Assembly (NCBI GenBank): GCA_945902745.1
Contig: CAMDNE010000009.1
Span: 1 to 64,000 of the forward strand
Length of the DNA stretch: 64,000 bases
Reading direction: 5' to 3'
Origin: Chitinophaga pinensis
Lineage (GTDB): Bacteria > Bacteroidota > Bacteroidia > Flavobacteriales_D > Crocinitomicaceae
The translations under genes and the position numbers were made by a program. The notes beneath the pieces are model-generated. The model worked only from the letters and a program-made list of their open reading frames with translations. It was not told where the DNA came from and did not search any database. The first letter of the stretch is position 1, and the number at the start of each line of letters is the position of its first letter. This document shows, piece by piece, positions 47,812 through 56,329 of this stretch.

Positions 47812-49132
47812 GCAAAAAAATCTAGATGAGTTGTTTCGTCATGCAATGGAGCAAAATCCTGTTGTCACTTTTAAGGAGACAAAGGAACATTTTCTAGCAT
47901 CGGTTGAAACTAATTCTGTTAAATCGAATGGAAAGAAAGGTTCATTTTTATTAACCAAAAAATTAATTATTATGATCGTAACTGTAAGTACTTTAATAAT
48001 AGCGTTATTCTTTTCGAATAGCCAGTCAGAAAATAAACCAATTTCTAAAATATCGTCAAATGTTCCAATGGAAATGAAGAAGAATTCAGAGCCAATAGCA
48101 AATAGTGAAGGGCCATTAACTAATCCTCCATTTAGATTATTTGAATCATTGCCAAACTTCACACACATTTTTCCGGAAGCAATTCAGTTTTCGGAAGCAA
48201 CAATTGATACGTTGAACGTGAAAGAAAACAGGGATTTCATAAAGTCACATATCCCAATATTCAGTGATGAATATGTGTTTCCAAAATTAACGGAGGAGGA
48301 AATTAAGGCAAACAACAAACAGAAAAAGCTAATGCTGAAAAATTTGGAAAAGTTTGATAAAAAAGTATATGCATATATTCCAACAGGAACATTTGATTAT
48401 CAAGGAAAACAGGTTTCTGTCCAATCTTTTTACATGCAAAAAACAGAAATTTCGAATCTTGAATACCGAACCTTCTTGTTCGATTTGCTAATTCAAGGAA
48501 GGAAAGACGAGTTTCTGAAAGCTAGACCTGATTATAAACAGTGGTCAATTCTTCAGAATAAAGAGGATAGTCCGATGGAACAACACTATTTTTCCCACCC
48601 AGCTTATGACAATTTTCCTGTTGTAAATGTGAGTCGTGAGGGAGCAGAAATGTATTGTGTGTGGTTGACAAAAGAAATGATAAACACTGTTGAAGATAAA
48701 AAGAAATCACAATACAATGATGTAAGAATTCCTGTTCGTGAAGAATGGGTAATGGCAGCTTCAAGTGGTGGAACTAAATATCCATATCCTTGGGGAGGTC
48801 CTTTTATGAGAAATAGTCAAGGTTTGTTTTTAGCAAATTTTAGAATGACACCGGAAGAACTGAAATTTAATGATTCAATTGCGCAGACCAGTTCTGATCT
48901 CACTGCTCCAGTCAATTCTTATTCCCCGAATGCATTTGGTTTGTACAATATAAGTGGTAATGTAGCTGAAATGGTGTACAATGATGTGTTTACTAAATCA
49001 GCTGGAACTGCTGGAGGAAGTTGGTCCAATACAGCTGAAGAATTAAAGATTGAGGCAATTGATCCTTTTGAAGGTAAGAAAGAAGGAATTCCAACTATCG
49101 GATTCAGAGTTGTTATGACCGTCAAAAAATAA
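47804..49132 (+). CDS. membrane protein with FGE/SUMF1-like extracytoplasmic domain, putative anti-sigma partner
   Basis: A 442-residue protein. Residues 1-53 are hydrophilic and cytoplasmic, 54-71 form one membrane helix (LIIMIVTVSTLIIALFF), and a linker leads to a formylglycine-generating-enzyme-like domain at about 185-442: SFYMQKTEISNLEYRTFL, PVVNVSREGAEMYCVWLTKE, VRIPVREEWVMAASSG, PYPWGGPF, GLYNISGNVAEM and GTAGGSWSN. The cysteines that FGE uses after GGSW are missing, so it should be a structural or ligand-binding version, as in GldJ/GldK. The 8-base overlap with the sigma gene and the single-helix topology suggest an anti-sigma role for residues 1-53; this is inference, because I see no canonical zinc anti-sigma motif. 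Confidence 0.82.
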   Translation: MDKQKNLDELFRHAMEQNPVVTFKETKEHFLASVETNSVKSNGKKGSFLLTKKLIIMIVTVSTLIIALFFSNSQSENKPISKISSNVPMEMKKNSEPIANSEGPLTNPPFRLFESLPNFTHIFPEAIQFSEATIDTLNVKENRDFIKSHIPIFSDEYVFPKLTEEEIKANNKQKKLMLKNLEKFDKKVYAYIPTGTFDYQGKQVSVQSFYMQKTEISNLEYRTFLFDLLIQGRKDEFLKARPDYKQWSILQNKEDSPMEQHYFSHPAYDNFPVVNVSREGAEMYCVWLTKEMINTVEDKKKSQYNDVRIPVREEWVMAASSGGTKYPYPWGGPFMRNSQGLFLANFRMTPEELKFNDSIAQTSSDLTAPVNSYSPNAFGLYNISGNVAEMVYNDVFTKSAGTAGGSWSNTAEELKIEAIDPFEGKKEGIPTIGFRVVMTVKK

Positions 49133-49146
49133 ATATAATTCAAAAA

Positions 49147-49183
49147 AAAGCCCGCTCCTCGAGTTTGTCGAGGGGCGGGCTTT
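49147..49183 (+). terminator. intrinsic terminator after the sigma/FGE-like operon
   Basis: Arms of 16 bases (AAAGCCCGCTCCTCGA and TCGAGGGGCGGGCTTT) pair with one wobble over a GTTTG loop, followed by T-rich sequence. A related copy lies at 50105-50143. Confidence 0.88.
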
Positions 49184-49250
49184 CTTTAAAAAGATTTCAC
49201 AATGATAAATTCTAACTCCTGAATTTCTAATCGGTAGAGTTTATCAAAAA
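49147..49250. repeat. copy A of a duplicated terminator plus fumarase 3'-end segment
   Basis: This stretch aligns with 50105-50215 over about 105 bases, at roughly 80% identity by eye: terminator hairpin, then AAAAAGATTTCACAAT, a shared AT-rich stretch, and CAAAAAAGTCA. In copy B the last part is the end of the fumarase gene; here it is not part of any intact gene. Confidence 0.75.
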
Positions 49251-49353
49251 AGTCAGATTATTTGTTTATTTCTATTGGATAGATTTTAATTGTATTTTAT
49301 GAAATTGAACCATAATAAGTTATTAACCAATGCTTTTTATATTAGATTTTCAT

Positions 49354-49938
49354 TTAGTCATTCGATTTCTTGAAATTATGTTTCGAAATGTTAAATCTCT
49401 TTTCGTCGATGCAATCCGGATCTATATTTTTAAATATTCTTATGCAATCCATGATATTCCACATTTCCTTCCCTGAAATTTTGTCAATAGAGTTCAATTC
49501 ATAAATCGTAGTCTCGGGTGTGAACCCAGCATATACAATTACTTTGAATTGTTCATTTTCAGCAAGTTCAATATTTAGAAATATTGGGTCAACAATCTGT
49601 GTAATTATTTTAATTTCATATTTACCAGGGTCTAATTCAATCTGCATTGGGCCTTTAAAATCTGTATAATAAAAGAAAAATACAGAATCATTTTCAAACT
49701 TGTGAAATTTTAATATTGATTCAAAAAGCGAGTCTGTGCAATTGCCAATTATTTGAATATTCGTTGTGTCTTGAACTTTGTCAAGCACATAATAACTGCT
49801 ATCTTTAGTGTCATCAAATTGAAACCAATATTGGTATTTAAATTCAGAATTATTGACGGTTTTATGTAAATGATGATAATATTGTCCAAAAGAGAGTTTG
49901 GTAAATAAAACAAACAGGAAAATTAGATAATATCTCAT
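49354..49938 (-). CDS. secreted protein of unknown function
   Basis: A 194-residue protein with a signal peptide (YYLIFLFVLFTKLSFGQ). It has no recognised domain. The middle segment IELDPGKYEIKIITQIVD looks like a PEGA- or carboxypeptidase-regulatory-like beta strand pair, and the C-terminus is basic (KRFNISKHNFKKSND). It lies between two copies of a duplicated terminator/fumarase-tail segment and is in opposite orientation to the sigma operon, so it may have arrived by a duplication or insertion at the fumarase 3' end. Confidence 0.65.
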   Translation of the reverse strand: MRYYLIFLFVLFTKLSFGQYYHHLHKTVNNSEFKYQYWFQFDDTKDSSYYVLDKVQDTTNIQIIGNCTDSLFESILKFHKFENDSVFFFYYTDFKGPMQIELDPGKYEIKIITQIVDPIFLNIELAENEQFKVIVYAGFTPETTIYELNSIDKISGKEMWNIMDCIRIFKNIDPDCIDEKRFNISKHNFKKSND

Positions 49939-50104
49939 GTCTTTTTAATTTAGAAATAATACTGTTTAGAAATAATAATGACCTTCTTTTAAAAGAATGT
50001 TAGCCTAAGATAGAATTTTCTTTTCATTGAAGTGTTTTTTATGTTGATCGTTGTTTGATCAATTATTGTTTTAACCGAACATCGAATTATTGGGAATTAA
50101 ATAT

Positions 50105-50143
50105 AAAGCCTGCTCCCCGAGCTTGTCGAGGGGTGGGTTTTTT
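50105..50143 (-). terminator. intrinsic terminator after fumarase (copy B)
   Basis: GCTCCCCGA (50112-50120) and TCGAGGGGTGGG (50126-50137) pair imperfectly over GCTTG. On the minus strand the hairpin lies about 50 bases after the fumarase stop. It is a diverged copy of the terminator at 49147-49183. Confidence 0.7.
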
Positions 50144-50190
50144 TAAAAAGATTTCACAATTATAAATTCCAAATCCTGAATTCCAAATCG

Positions 50191-51795
50191 TTACAAGTTC
50201 TCAAAAAAGTCATTTCCTTTATCGTCCGTAATAATGAACGCTGGGAAATCCTTAATTGTTATTTTTCTAACTGCTTCCATGCCCATTTCTTCGAAATCAA
50301 CAACTTCAACAGAGGTGATGTTTTCTTTTGCTAGAATTGCAGCTGGTCCACCAACAGATCCTAAATAAAAACCACCGTATTTTTTACACGCATTCGTAAC
50401 ATCTTTCGAGCGATTTCCTTTGGCAAGCATGATCATACTTCCTCCCAAACTTTGGAATAAGTCAACATATGAATCCATTCTTCCAGCCGTTGTTGGACCA
50501 AAACTTCCAGAAGGCATTCCTTGAGGCGTTTTTGCAGGTCCAGCGTAATAAACAGGATGATTTTTGAAATAATCTGGCATTGGTTTTCCAGAATCGATAA
50601 TTTCTTTGATTTTCGCATGAGCAGCGTCACGTGCAACAATCAAGGTACCGTTCAGTTTTAAACGTGTTTTGATTGGGTATTTGGTCAATTCAGCCAAAAC
50701 TTCATTCATTGGACGGTCCAAGTTGATTTCAACTGCTGGTTCTAAATGAGGAGGAATAGCTGGTAAAAAGTCAATAGGATTTTTCTCTAGTTGCTCTAAA
50801 AACAAACCGTCTTTCGTGATTTTTGCTTTGATATTTCTATCTGCAGAGCAAGAAACACCTAATCCAACAGGACAAGAGGCAGCGTGTCGAGGTAAACGAA
50901 TTACACGAACATCATGTGTGAAATATTTTCCTCCGAATTGTGCACCAATTTGACTCTCCTGACAAATTAATTGTACTCGTTTCTCCCATTCTAAATCTCT
51001 GAATGCTTGACCAGCCATATTCCCTTCAGTTGGTAATTCATCGAAATAACCTGCAGATGCTTTTTTAACTGTCGCTAAATTTGCTTCAGCAGAAGTGCCA
51101 CCAATAACAAGTGCTAAGTGATATGGAGGACAAGCTGATGTCCCTAAGTCCATAATTTTCTCTTTGACAAATTCTTCCAACGACTTATCATTCAGCATGG
51201 ATTTTGTCTTCTGATATAAGAACGTTTTATTGGCAGAACCACCACCTTTTGCTAGAAAAAGAAACTCGTAATAATTTCCTTTTTTCGAATAAATGTCAAT
51301 TTGTGCTGGAAGGTTTGAACCAGAGTTCTTCTCATCAAACATGCTTAAAGCTACAACTTGAGAGAAACGCAAATTTTCTTCTTGATAGGTATTGAAAATT
51401 CCTTTTGATAAATATTCTGCGTCATCAACACCAGTATAAACGTCCTCTCCTTTTTTCGCCATCACGATAGCCGTGCCGGTATCTTGACAAGAAGGTAATT
51501 GTCCAACAGCCGCTACTACGGCATTTTGCAATAAATTATGCGCTACAAATCGATCGTTATCTGTTGCTTCCGGATCTTTTAAAATATTAGTTAACATCTG
51601 AAGATGTGTTTTTCTCAAAAAGAAAGAAACATCTTTCATTGCTTCTTGCGCTACAACTTCTAATGCTTTTGGGTCAATATTTAGTATTTCTCGATTTCCA
51701 ACTTTTACTACTTCAACATAATCAGATGAAATCTTGCGGTAATCCGTTTTGTCTTGTTTGATCGGATATGGATCTTGGTAAAAAAATTCTGCCAT
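50191..51795 (-). CDS. fumB: fumarate hydratase, class I (iron-sulfur)
   Basis: A 534-residue class I fumarase that hydrates fumarate to malate in the TCA cycle using a 4Fe-4S cluster. The N-terminal alpha half has [20 protein letters not shown] (with one cluster Cys), and [20 protein letters not shown] holds another. The C-terminal beta half has the conserved [40 protein letters not shown] and [12 protein letters not shown]. The length is normal. It is divergent from ileS, and its 3' end has been copied about 0.95 kb away. The exact gene symbol (fumA or fumB) is arbitrary for this class. Confidence 0.93.
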   Translation of the reverse strand: MAEFFYQDPYPIKQDKTDYRKISSDYVEVVKVGNREILNIDPKALEVVAQEAMKDVSFFLRKTHLQMLTNILKDPEATDNDRFVAHNLLQNAVVAAVGQLPSCQDTGTAIVMAKKGEDVYTGVDDAEYLSKGIFNTYQEENLRFSQVVALSMFDEKNSGSNLPAQIDIYSKKGNYYEFLFLAKGGGSANKTFLYQKTKSMLNDKSLEEFVKEKIMDLGTSACPPYHLALVIGGTSAEANLATVKKASAGYFDELPTEGNMAGQAFRDLEWEKRVQLICQESQIGAQFGGKYFTHDVRVIRLPRHAASCPVGLGVSCSADRNIKAKITKDGLFLEQLEKNPIDFLPAIPPHLEPAVEINLDRPMNEVLAELTKYPIKTRLKLNGTLIVARDAAHAKIKEIIDSGKPMPDYFKNHPVYYAGPAKTPQGMPSGSFGPTTAGRMDSYVDLFQSLGGSMIMLAKGNRSKDVTNACKKYGGFYLGSVGGPAAILAKENITSVEVVDFEEMGMEAVRKITIKDFPAFIITDDKGNDFFENL

Positions 51796-51913
51796 GATGG
51801 TTTGATTGATTCAAAAACAAAGGTAATAATATTGAATTTCAAATGACATTTATATAATACTTATATAAGAAATTATTGGACATCTTGGACTTTCGTCTTT
51901 CATCCAAATTTAC

Positions 51914-51921
51914 TATCTTCG
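51914..51921 (+). promoter_or_regulatory. -7 promoter box for ileS
   Basis: TATCTTCG differs at one base from TAnnTTTG and lies 23 bases before the ATG at 51945. It would fall inside the gene if translation began at 51876, which argues for the later start. Confidence 0.45.
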
Positions 51922-51944
51922 CACATTCATATTTTCAAGGTACA

Positions 51945-54900
51945 ATGACGAAGAATTATCCAGAATACAAAGGGTTGAATTTGCCAAACGTGGCGAAAAC
52001 AGTGTTAGAAAAATGGCAGAACGAGAAAGTTTTCGAGCAATCTATTGCTACACGCGAAGGTCAAACGCCTTTTATTTTCTTTGAAGGGCCACCATCAGCG
52101 AATGGTTTACCTGGTATTCACCACGTTATGGGACGCGCTATCAAAGATATTTTTTGTCGCTACAAAACATTAAAAGGTTTTCAAGTTAAACGAAAAGCTG
52201 GTTGGGATACACACGGTTTGCCTGTTGAATTAGGGGTTGAAAAGGAACTTGGAATCACAAAAGAAGATATTGGAACAAAAATTTCTGTTGAAGATTACAA
52301 CAAAGCGTGTAAAGAAGCAGTAATGCGTTACACAGATATTTGGAATGACCTTACATTGAAAATGGGATATTGGGTGGATATGGAAGATCCATACATCACC
52401 TATGAACCAAAATACATGGAATCAGTTTGGTGGTTATTGGGTCAATTGTACGAGAAAAATCTCATGTATAAAGGATACACAATTCAACCATATTCGCCAA
52501 AAGCTGGAACAGGTTTGTCATCACACGAATTGAATCAACCGGGTTGTTATAGAGATGTAACTGACACGACAGTTGTTGCGCAGTTTAAAATTGTTGATGG
52601 CGAAAAATTACCGTTTGCCAAAAATGTAGGGTCAGGTCGTGACCTGACCCTGCATTTTTTGGCATGGACAACCACACCTTGGACTTTGTCTTCTAATACC
52701 GCATTGTGCGTTGGACCAAAAATAGAATACGTTTTAGTTCAATCATTTAATCAATATACGTTTGAACCAATCAATGTAATTCTTGCAAAGAATCTTGTTG
52801 GATATCAGTTTGCAAAAGGATTTCAAAACGTTGAAACCGCAAGTGAATTAACAAGTTTTAATTCTGGAGATAAAACTATCCCATATTTCATAGCTGGAGA
52901 ATGTTTAGGAAAAGACTTGATCGGAATCTCTTACGAGCAACTATTGCCATTTGCTTTACCTGCGGAAAATCCTGAAAATGCCTTTAAAGTAATTGGAGGT
53001 GATTTTGTAACAACGGAGGATGGAACAGGAATCGTACACATTGCCCCAACGTTTGGTGCTGATGATGCACGTGTTGCTAAAGATGCCGGAGTACCAGGAT
53101 TATTAGTGATTGACGATAAAGGAAATTTGGTTCCGCTTGTTGATCTTCAAGGGAAATTCAGACCAGAAATGGGAGATTATGCCGGAATGTATGTCAAAAA
53201 TGAATATTATGACGACGGTCAAGCACCAGAAAGATCAGCAGATGTTCAAATTGCAATTCAATTAAAAACAGAAAACAAAGCCTTTAAGGTTGAGAAATAT
53301 GTCCACAGTTATCCACATTGTTGGAGAACGGACAAACCAGTATTGTATTATCCGTTGGATTCTTGGTTCATCAAAGTAACTGATGTCAAAGAACGCATGA
53401 TGCAATTGAACAATACTATCAATTGGAAACCTGAATCAACTGGTTCTGGACGATTCGGTAAATGGTTGGAAAATGTAAATGATTGGAACCTTTCTCGTTC
53501 ACGTTATTGGGGAATCCCAATTCCAATTTGGTCGACAGAAGAGGGTGATGAACGTATTTGTATTTCATCTGCTGGTCAACTAAAAAATGAATGTGATAAA
53601 GCAATTTCTGCAGGTTTAATGACTTTAAATCCTTTAGCGGATTTTGATGCAACGGATATGTCCAAAGAGAATTATGCAAAAATTGATTTGCATAAAAACT
53701 ATGTGGATCAAATTGTTTTGGTTTCTCCAACAGGAAAACCGATGAAGCGTGAAGCAGATTTGATTGATGTTTGGTTTGATTCGGGCGCAATGCCTTATGC
53801 ACAGTGGCATTATCCATTTGAAAACAAAGCATTAATTGATAATCACGAAGGTTATCCTGGTGACTTCATTGCCGAAGGGGTAGATCAAACAAGAGGTTGG
53901 TTCTATACATTGCATGCAATTGCGACGATGGTTTTTGATTCTGTGGCATATAAAAATGTTGTTTCTAACGGTTTGGTTTTAGATAAAAATGGTCAGAAAA
54001 TGTCTAAACGTTTGGGCAATGCAATTGATCCATTTTCAACCTTAGAAACGTATGGCGCTGATGCTGCTCGTTGGTATATGATTACCAATGCCCAACCTTG
54101 GGATAATTTAAAATTTGATTTAGAAGGAATAACGGAAGTTCAACGTAAATTCTTCGGAACATTATATAATACGTATTCGTTCTTCACTTTGTACGCAAAT
54201 ATTGATGGATTTGATTATTCTGCTCAAGATATTCCGTTAAACGAGCGGCCAGAAATTGACCGTTGGGTACTTTCCAAATTACATTCTTTAATTCAAGAAG
54301 TTGATGGATCTTTCGATGAATACGAGCCGACTAAAGCGGGTCGATTAATTCAAGATTTTGTAAGTGATCAGTTATCCAATTGGTATGTGAGATTGTGTCG
54401 TCGTCGTTTCTGGAAAAGTGACGATTCAAAAGATAAATTGTCGGCCTATCAAACGTTGTATACGTGTTTAGAAACGGTTTCAATTTTGGGATCTCCAATT
54501 GCACCTTTCTTTATGGATCAATTATTTTCGGATTTGAATTCTGTGAGTAAAAGATTCGCCGTTTCATCTGTGCATTTAGTTGATTTCCCAAAAGTGAATA
54601 AAGCATTTATCAATGAGGAGTTAGAAGCTCAAATGGAGATTGCACAGCGAACTTCATCATTGGTTTTGGGACTACGAAAGAAAGAAAAAATCAGAGTAAG
54701 ACAGCCTTTGCAAAAAATAATGGTTCCTACTTTGAATAAAGCGTTTTCAGATAACATCATGCACGTTAAAGAATTGATCTTATCAGAAGTGAATGTCAAG
54801 GAATTGGAATTATTGAGCGAAGACAACAGTGTTTTAGTGAAAAGTATTAAAGCAAATTTCAAAACAATAGGACCGAAATATGGCAAGCAAATGAAATCAA

Positions 54901-55361
54901 TTGCGGCTATGGTTGGTCAAATGACAAGCGAAGATATTTCAAAAGTGGAAGAGAATAACGGTTGGAAAGGAGAAATTGACGGAGAAGTTATTGCGTTGGA
55001 TTTAGCTGATTTCGAAATTGCAGCACAAGATATTCCAGGATGGCTAGTTGCTACAGAAGGTGGTTTAACTGTCGCGTTGGATATTACAATTTCTGAGCAA
55101 TTAAAAGCGGAAGGAATTGCACGTGAATTAATTAATAGGGTTCAAAATTTAAGAAAAGATTCAGGTTTAGATGTAACAGATCGTATTGTGTTAACTGTTG
55201 ATACAACTGAATTTATTCAGCATGCGATTCAAGCAAATCATGAATATGTGTGCAATGAAGTTTTGGCGAATGAAATACTTTTTGCAAATCTTGGAACGGA
55301 TGCTTTATTAACTGATTTAGAGTTAGAAGGTGATTCTAAAATTGGAATTGTGAAACAATAG
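51945..55361 (+). CDS. ileS: isoleucyl-tRNA synthetase
   Basis: About 1138 residues, a class I synthetase that charges tRNA-Ile. The family opening is MTKNYPEYKGLNLPNVAKTV, the HIGH-type motif is PGIHHVMGRA (about 57-66), the editing domain includes FLAWTTTPWTLSSNTAL, and the KMSKS loop is GQKMSKRLGN. The tRNA-binding C-terminal domain follows, with long eukaryote-like extensions, as is normal in Bacteroidota. I chose the ATG at 51945 because homologues begin here and a promoter box lies just upstream. Residues 225-240 (AKNVGSGRDLTLHFLA) are encoded by a large palindrome, discussed separately. No T-box leader is present. Confidence 0.96.
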   Translation: MTKNYPEYKGLNLPNVAKTVLEKWQNEKVFEQSIATREGQTPFIFFEGPPSANGLPGIHHVMGRAIKDIFCRYKTLKGFQVKRKAGWDTHGLPVELGVEKELGITKEDIGTKISVEDYNKACKEAVMRYTDIWNDLTLKMGYWVDMEDPYITYEPKYMESVWWLLGQLYEKNLMYKGYTIQPYSPKAGTGLSSHELNQPGCYRDVTDTTVVAQFKIVDGEKLPFAKNVGSGRDLTLHFLAWTTTPWTLSSNTALCVGPKIEYVLVQSFNQYTFEPINVILAKNLVGYQFAKGFQNVETASELTSFNSGDKTIPYFIAGECLGKDLIGISYEQLLPFALPAENPENAFKVIGGDFVTTEDGTGIVHIAPTFGADDARVAKDAGVPGLLVIDDKGNLVPLVDLQGKFRPEMGDYAGMYVKNEYYDDGQAPERSADVQIAIQLKTENKAFKVEKYVHSYPHCWRTDKPVLYYPLDSWFIKVTDVKERMMQLNNTINWKPESTGSGRFGKWLENVNDWNLSRSRYWGIPIPIWSTEEGDERICISSAGQLKNECDKAISAGLMTLNPLADFDATDMSKENYAKIDLHKNYVDQIVLVSPTGKPMKREADLIDVWFDSGAMPYAQWHYPFENKALIDNHEGYPGDFIAEGVDQTRGWFYTLHAIATMVFDSVAYKNVVSNGLVLDKNGQKMSKRLGNAIDPFSTLETYGADAARWYMITNAQPWDNLKFDLEGITEVQRKFFGTLYNTYSFFTLYANIDGFDYSAQDIPLNERPEIDRWVLSKLHSLIQEVDGSFDEYEPTKAGRLIQDFVSDQLSNWYVRLCRRRFWKSDDSKDKLSAYQTLYTCLETVSILGSPIAPFFMDQLFSDLNSVSKRFAVSSVHLVDFPKVNKAFINEELEAQMEIAQRTSSLVLGLRKKEKIRVRQPLQKIMVPTLNKAFSDNIMHVKELILSEVNVKELELLSEDNSVLVKSIKANFKTIGPKYGKQMKSIAAMVGQMTSEDISKVEENNGWKGEIDGEVIALDLADFEIAAQDIPGWLVATEGGLTVALDITISEQLKAEGIARELINRVQNLRKDSGLDVTDRIVLTVDTTEFIQHAIQANHEYVCNEVLANEILFANLGTDALLTDLELEGDSKIGIVKQ
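52616..52664. repeat. REP-like palindrome inside ileS
   Basis: The left arm (52616-52638, TGCC then A5 then TGTAGGGTCAGGTC) and the right arm (52641-52664, GACCTGACCCTGCA then T6 then GGCA) are inverted copies except for one A/T length difference and one base, with a 2-base centre. The core GGGTCAGGTC is GC-rich in an AT-rich gene, and the whole unit is read in frame. Confidence 0.93.
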
Positions 55362-55377
55362 AGATTGGGAGATTTTT

Positions 55378-55473
55378 GAAACACATAGGCACATAGGTCA
55401 CATAGTTGTTTGGTCCAAATGCTTCATAGTATTAGTGCAAATTTTGAAACACATAGGCACATAGGTCACATAG
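55378..55473. repeat. direct repeat pair of CACATAGG type after ileS
   Basis: GAAACACATAGGCACATAGG, continuing TCACATAG, occurs at 55378-55405 and again at 55446-55473, identical over 28 bases, 68 bases apart. Its core CACATAG is the reverse complement of the CTATGTG core in the downstream arrays. Confidence 0.9.
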
Positions 55474-55522
55474 ATGTTATACTTACATTTATGTTCTGAT
55501 TGAAAAATATTTTTTACCCAGG

Positions 55523-55816
55523 TAATCCTATGTTTTCTATGTTTCTATGTGGTTAATATTTTCTTTTGCCCCAAAGTACTTAGAGAATACTATATGTTAT
55601 AATCATCTAAAATTTCCAACTAGTTAATCCTATGTTTTCTATGTTCCTATGTGGTTAATATTTTCTTTTGCCCCAAAGCACTTAGAGAATACTATATGTT
55701 TCAATCATCTAAAATTTCCACCTTGTTAATCCTATGTTTTCTATGTTTCTATGTGGTTAATATTTTCTTTTGCCCCAAAGCACTTAGATAATAATATATT
55801 TTTCAATCATCTAATT
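55523..55816. repeat. tandem array of 102-base units ending in the GxxExxY gene tail
   Basis: Units start at 55523, 55625 and 55727, so the period is 102 bases. Each begins TAATCCTATGTTTTCTATGT, continues through GTGGTTAATATTTTCTTTTG and CCCCAAAG(C/T)ACTTAGA, and ends AATCATCTAA. In the third unit that end is the last codons and stop of the GxxExxY gene; in the first two it is followed by AATTTCCA, unlike the gene. Confidence 0.92.
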
Positions 55817-56219
55817 CATTGAAAAGATGATTAACAAAAGTCTTTTGTCCATCCTTAAAAATATTTGTGCAATTGAAATTTATTAATATTCCTTTTGGGA
55901 TTTCTAGCAATTTCATATATGTTAGAAGTTGTGCTTCATGTATCGGATGAATTTTCTCAACTGATTTGAGTTCAATAACTATTCTATTTTCAATAAGTAA
56001 ATCACACTTTAAATCTGTATTTAGTGTTTCACCTTTATAACAAACAGGAACATTGAATTCTGATTCAAACATGATTTTTCGCAGTTCTAATTCGTGTTTA
56101 AGACATTTGTGATAAACGCTTTCAAGTAAGCCAGGACCCAAAGATTTATGCACATCCATCGATGCTCCTAAAATTTGATAAGTTAATTCATTAATATCTG
56201 TTTTTGTATAAAACACCAT
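55803..56219 (-). CDS. GxxExxY family protein (PD-(D/E)XK nuclease-like)
   Basis: A 138-residue protein of the GxxExxY family, named for Gly30, Glu33 and Tyr36 (GPGLLESVYHKCL). The core fits a small nuclease-like fold: CDLLIENRIVIELKSVEKI carries the Asp, Glu and Lys expected of PD-(D/E)XK sites, then HEAQLLTYMKLL and PKGILINFN. The family is common in Bacteroidota as scattered orphan genes of unknown role. It is flanked on both sides by tandem repeats of unlike units, and its terminal codons have been copied into the downstream array. Its base composition matches its neighbours. Confidence 0.9.
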   Translation of the reverse strand: MVFYTKTDINELTYQILGASMDVHKSLGPGLLESVYHKCLKHELELRKIMFESEFNVPVCYKGETLNTDLKCDLLIENRIVIELKSVEKIHPIHEAQLLTYMKLLEIPKGILINFNCTNIFKDGQKTFVNHLFNELDD

Positions 56220-56329
56220 AAATTTCTAATTTACTTGAAGTTAACACAATTATTTTAAAAATGCAATCTCAAAATCTATATTCTCTTTGTTCCTAGGTGT
56301 TAAAAAACTATTTAGACTTTTCCTTTTTT

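Noticed and set aside
47804-49132. A true formylglycine-generating enzyme (sulfatase activator)
   Set aside because: The cysteines after GGSW are missing and there is no sulfatase gene nearby.
51876-51944. Upstream start for ileS at 51876
   Set aside because: The added 23 residues do not resemble the family, and a -7 promoter box lies inside them. The ATG at 51945 gives the conserved start.
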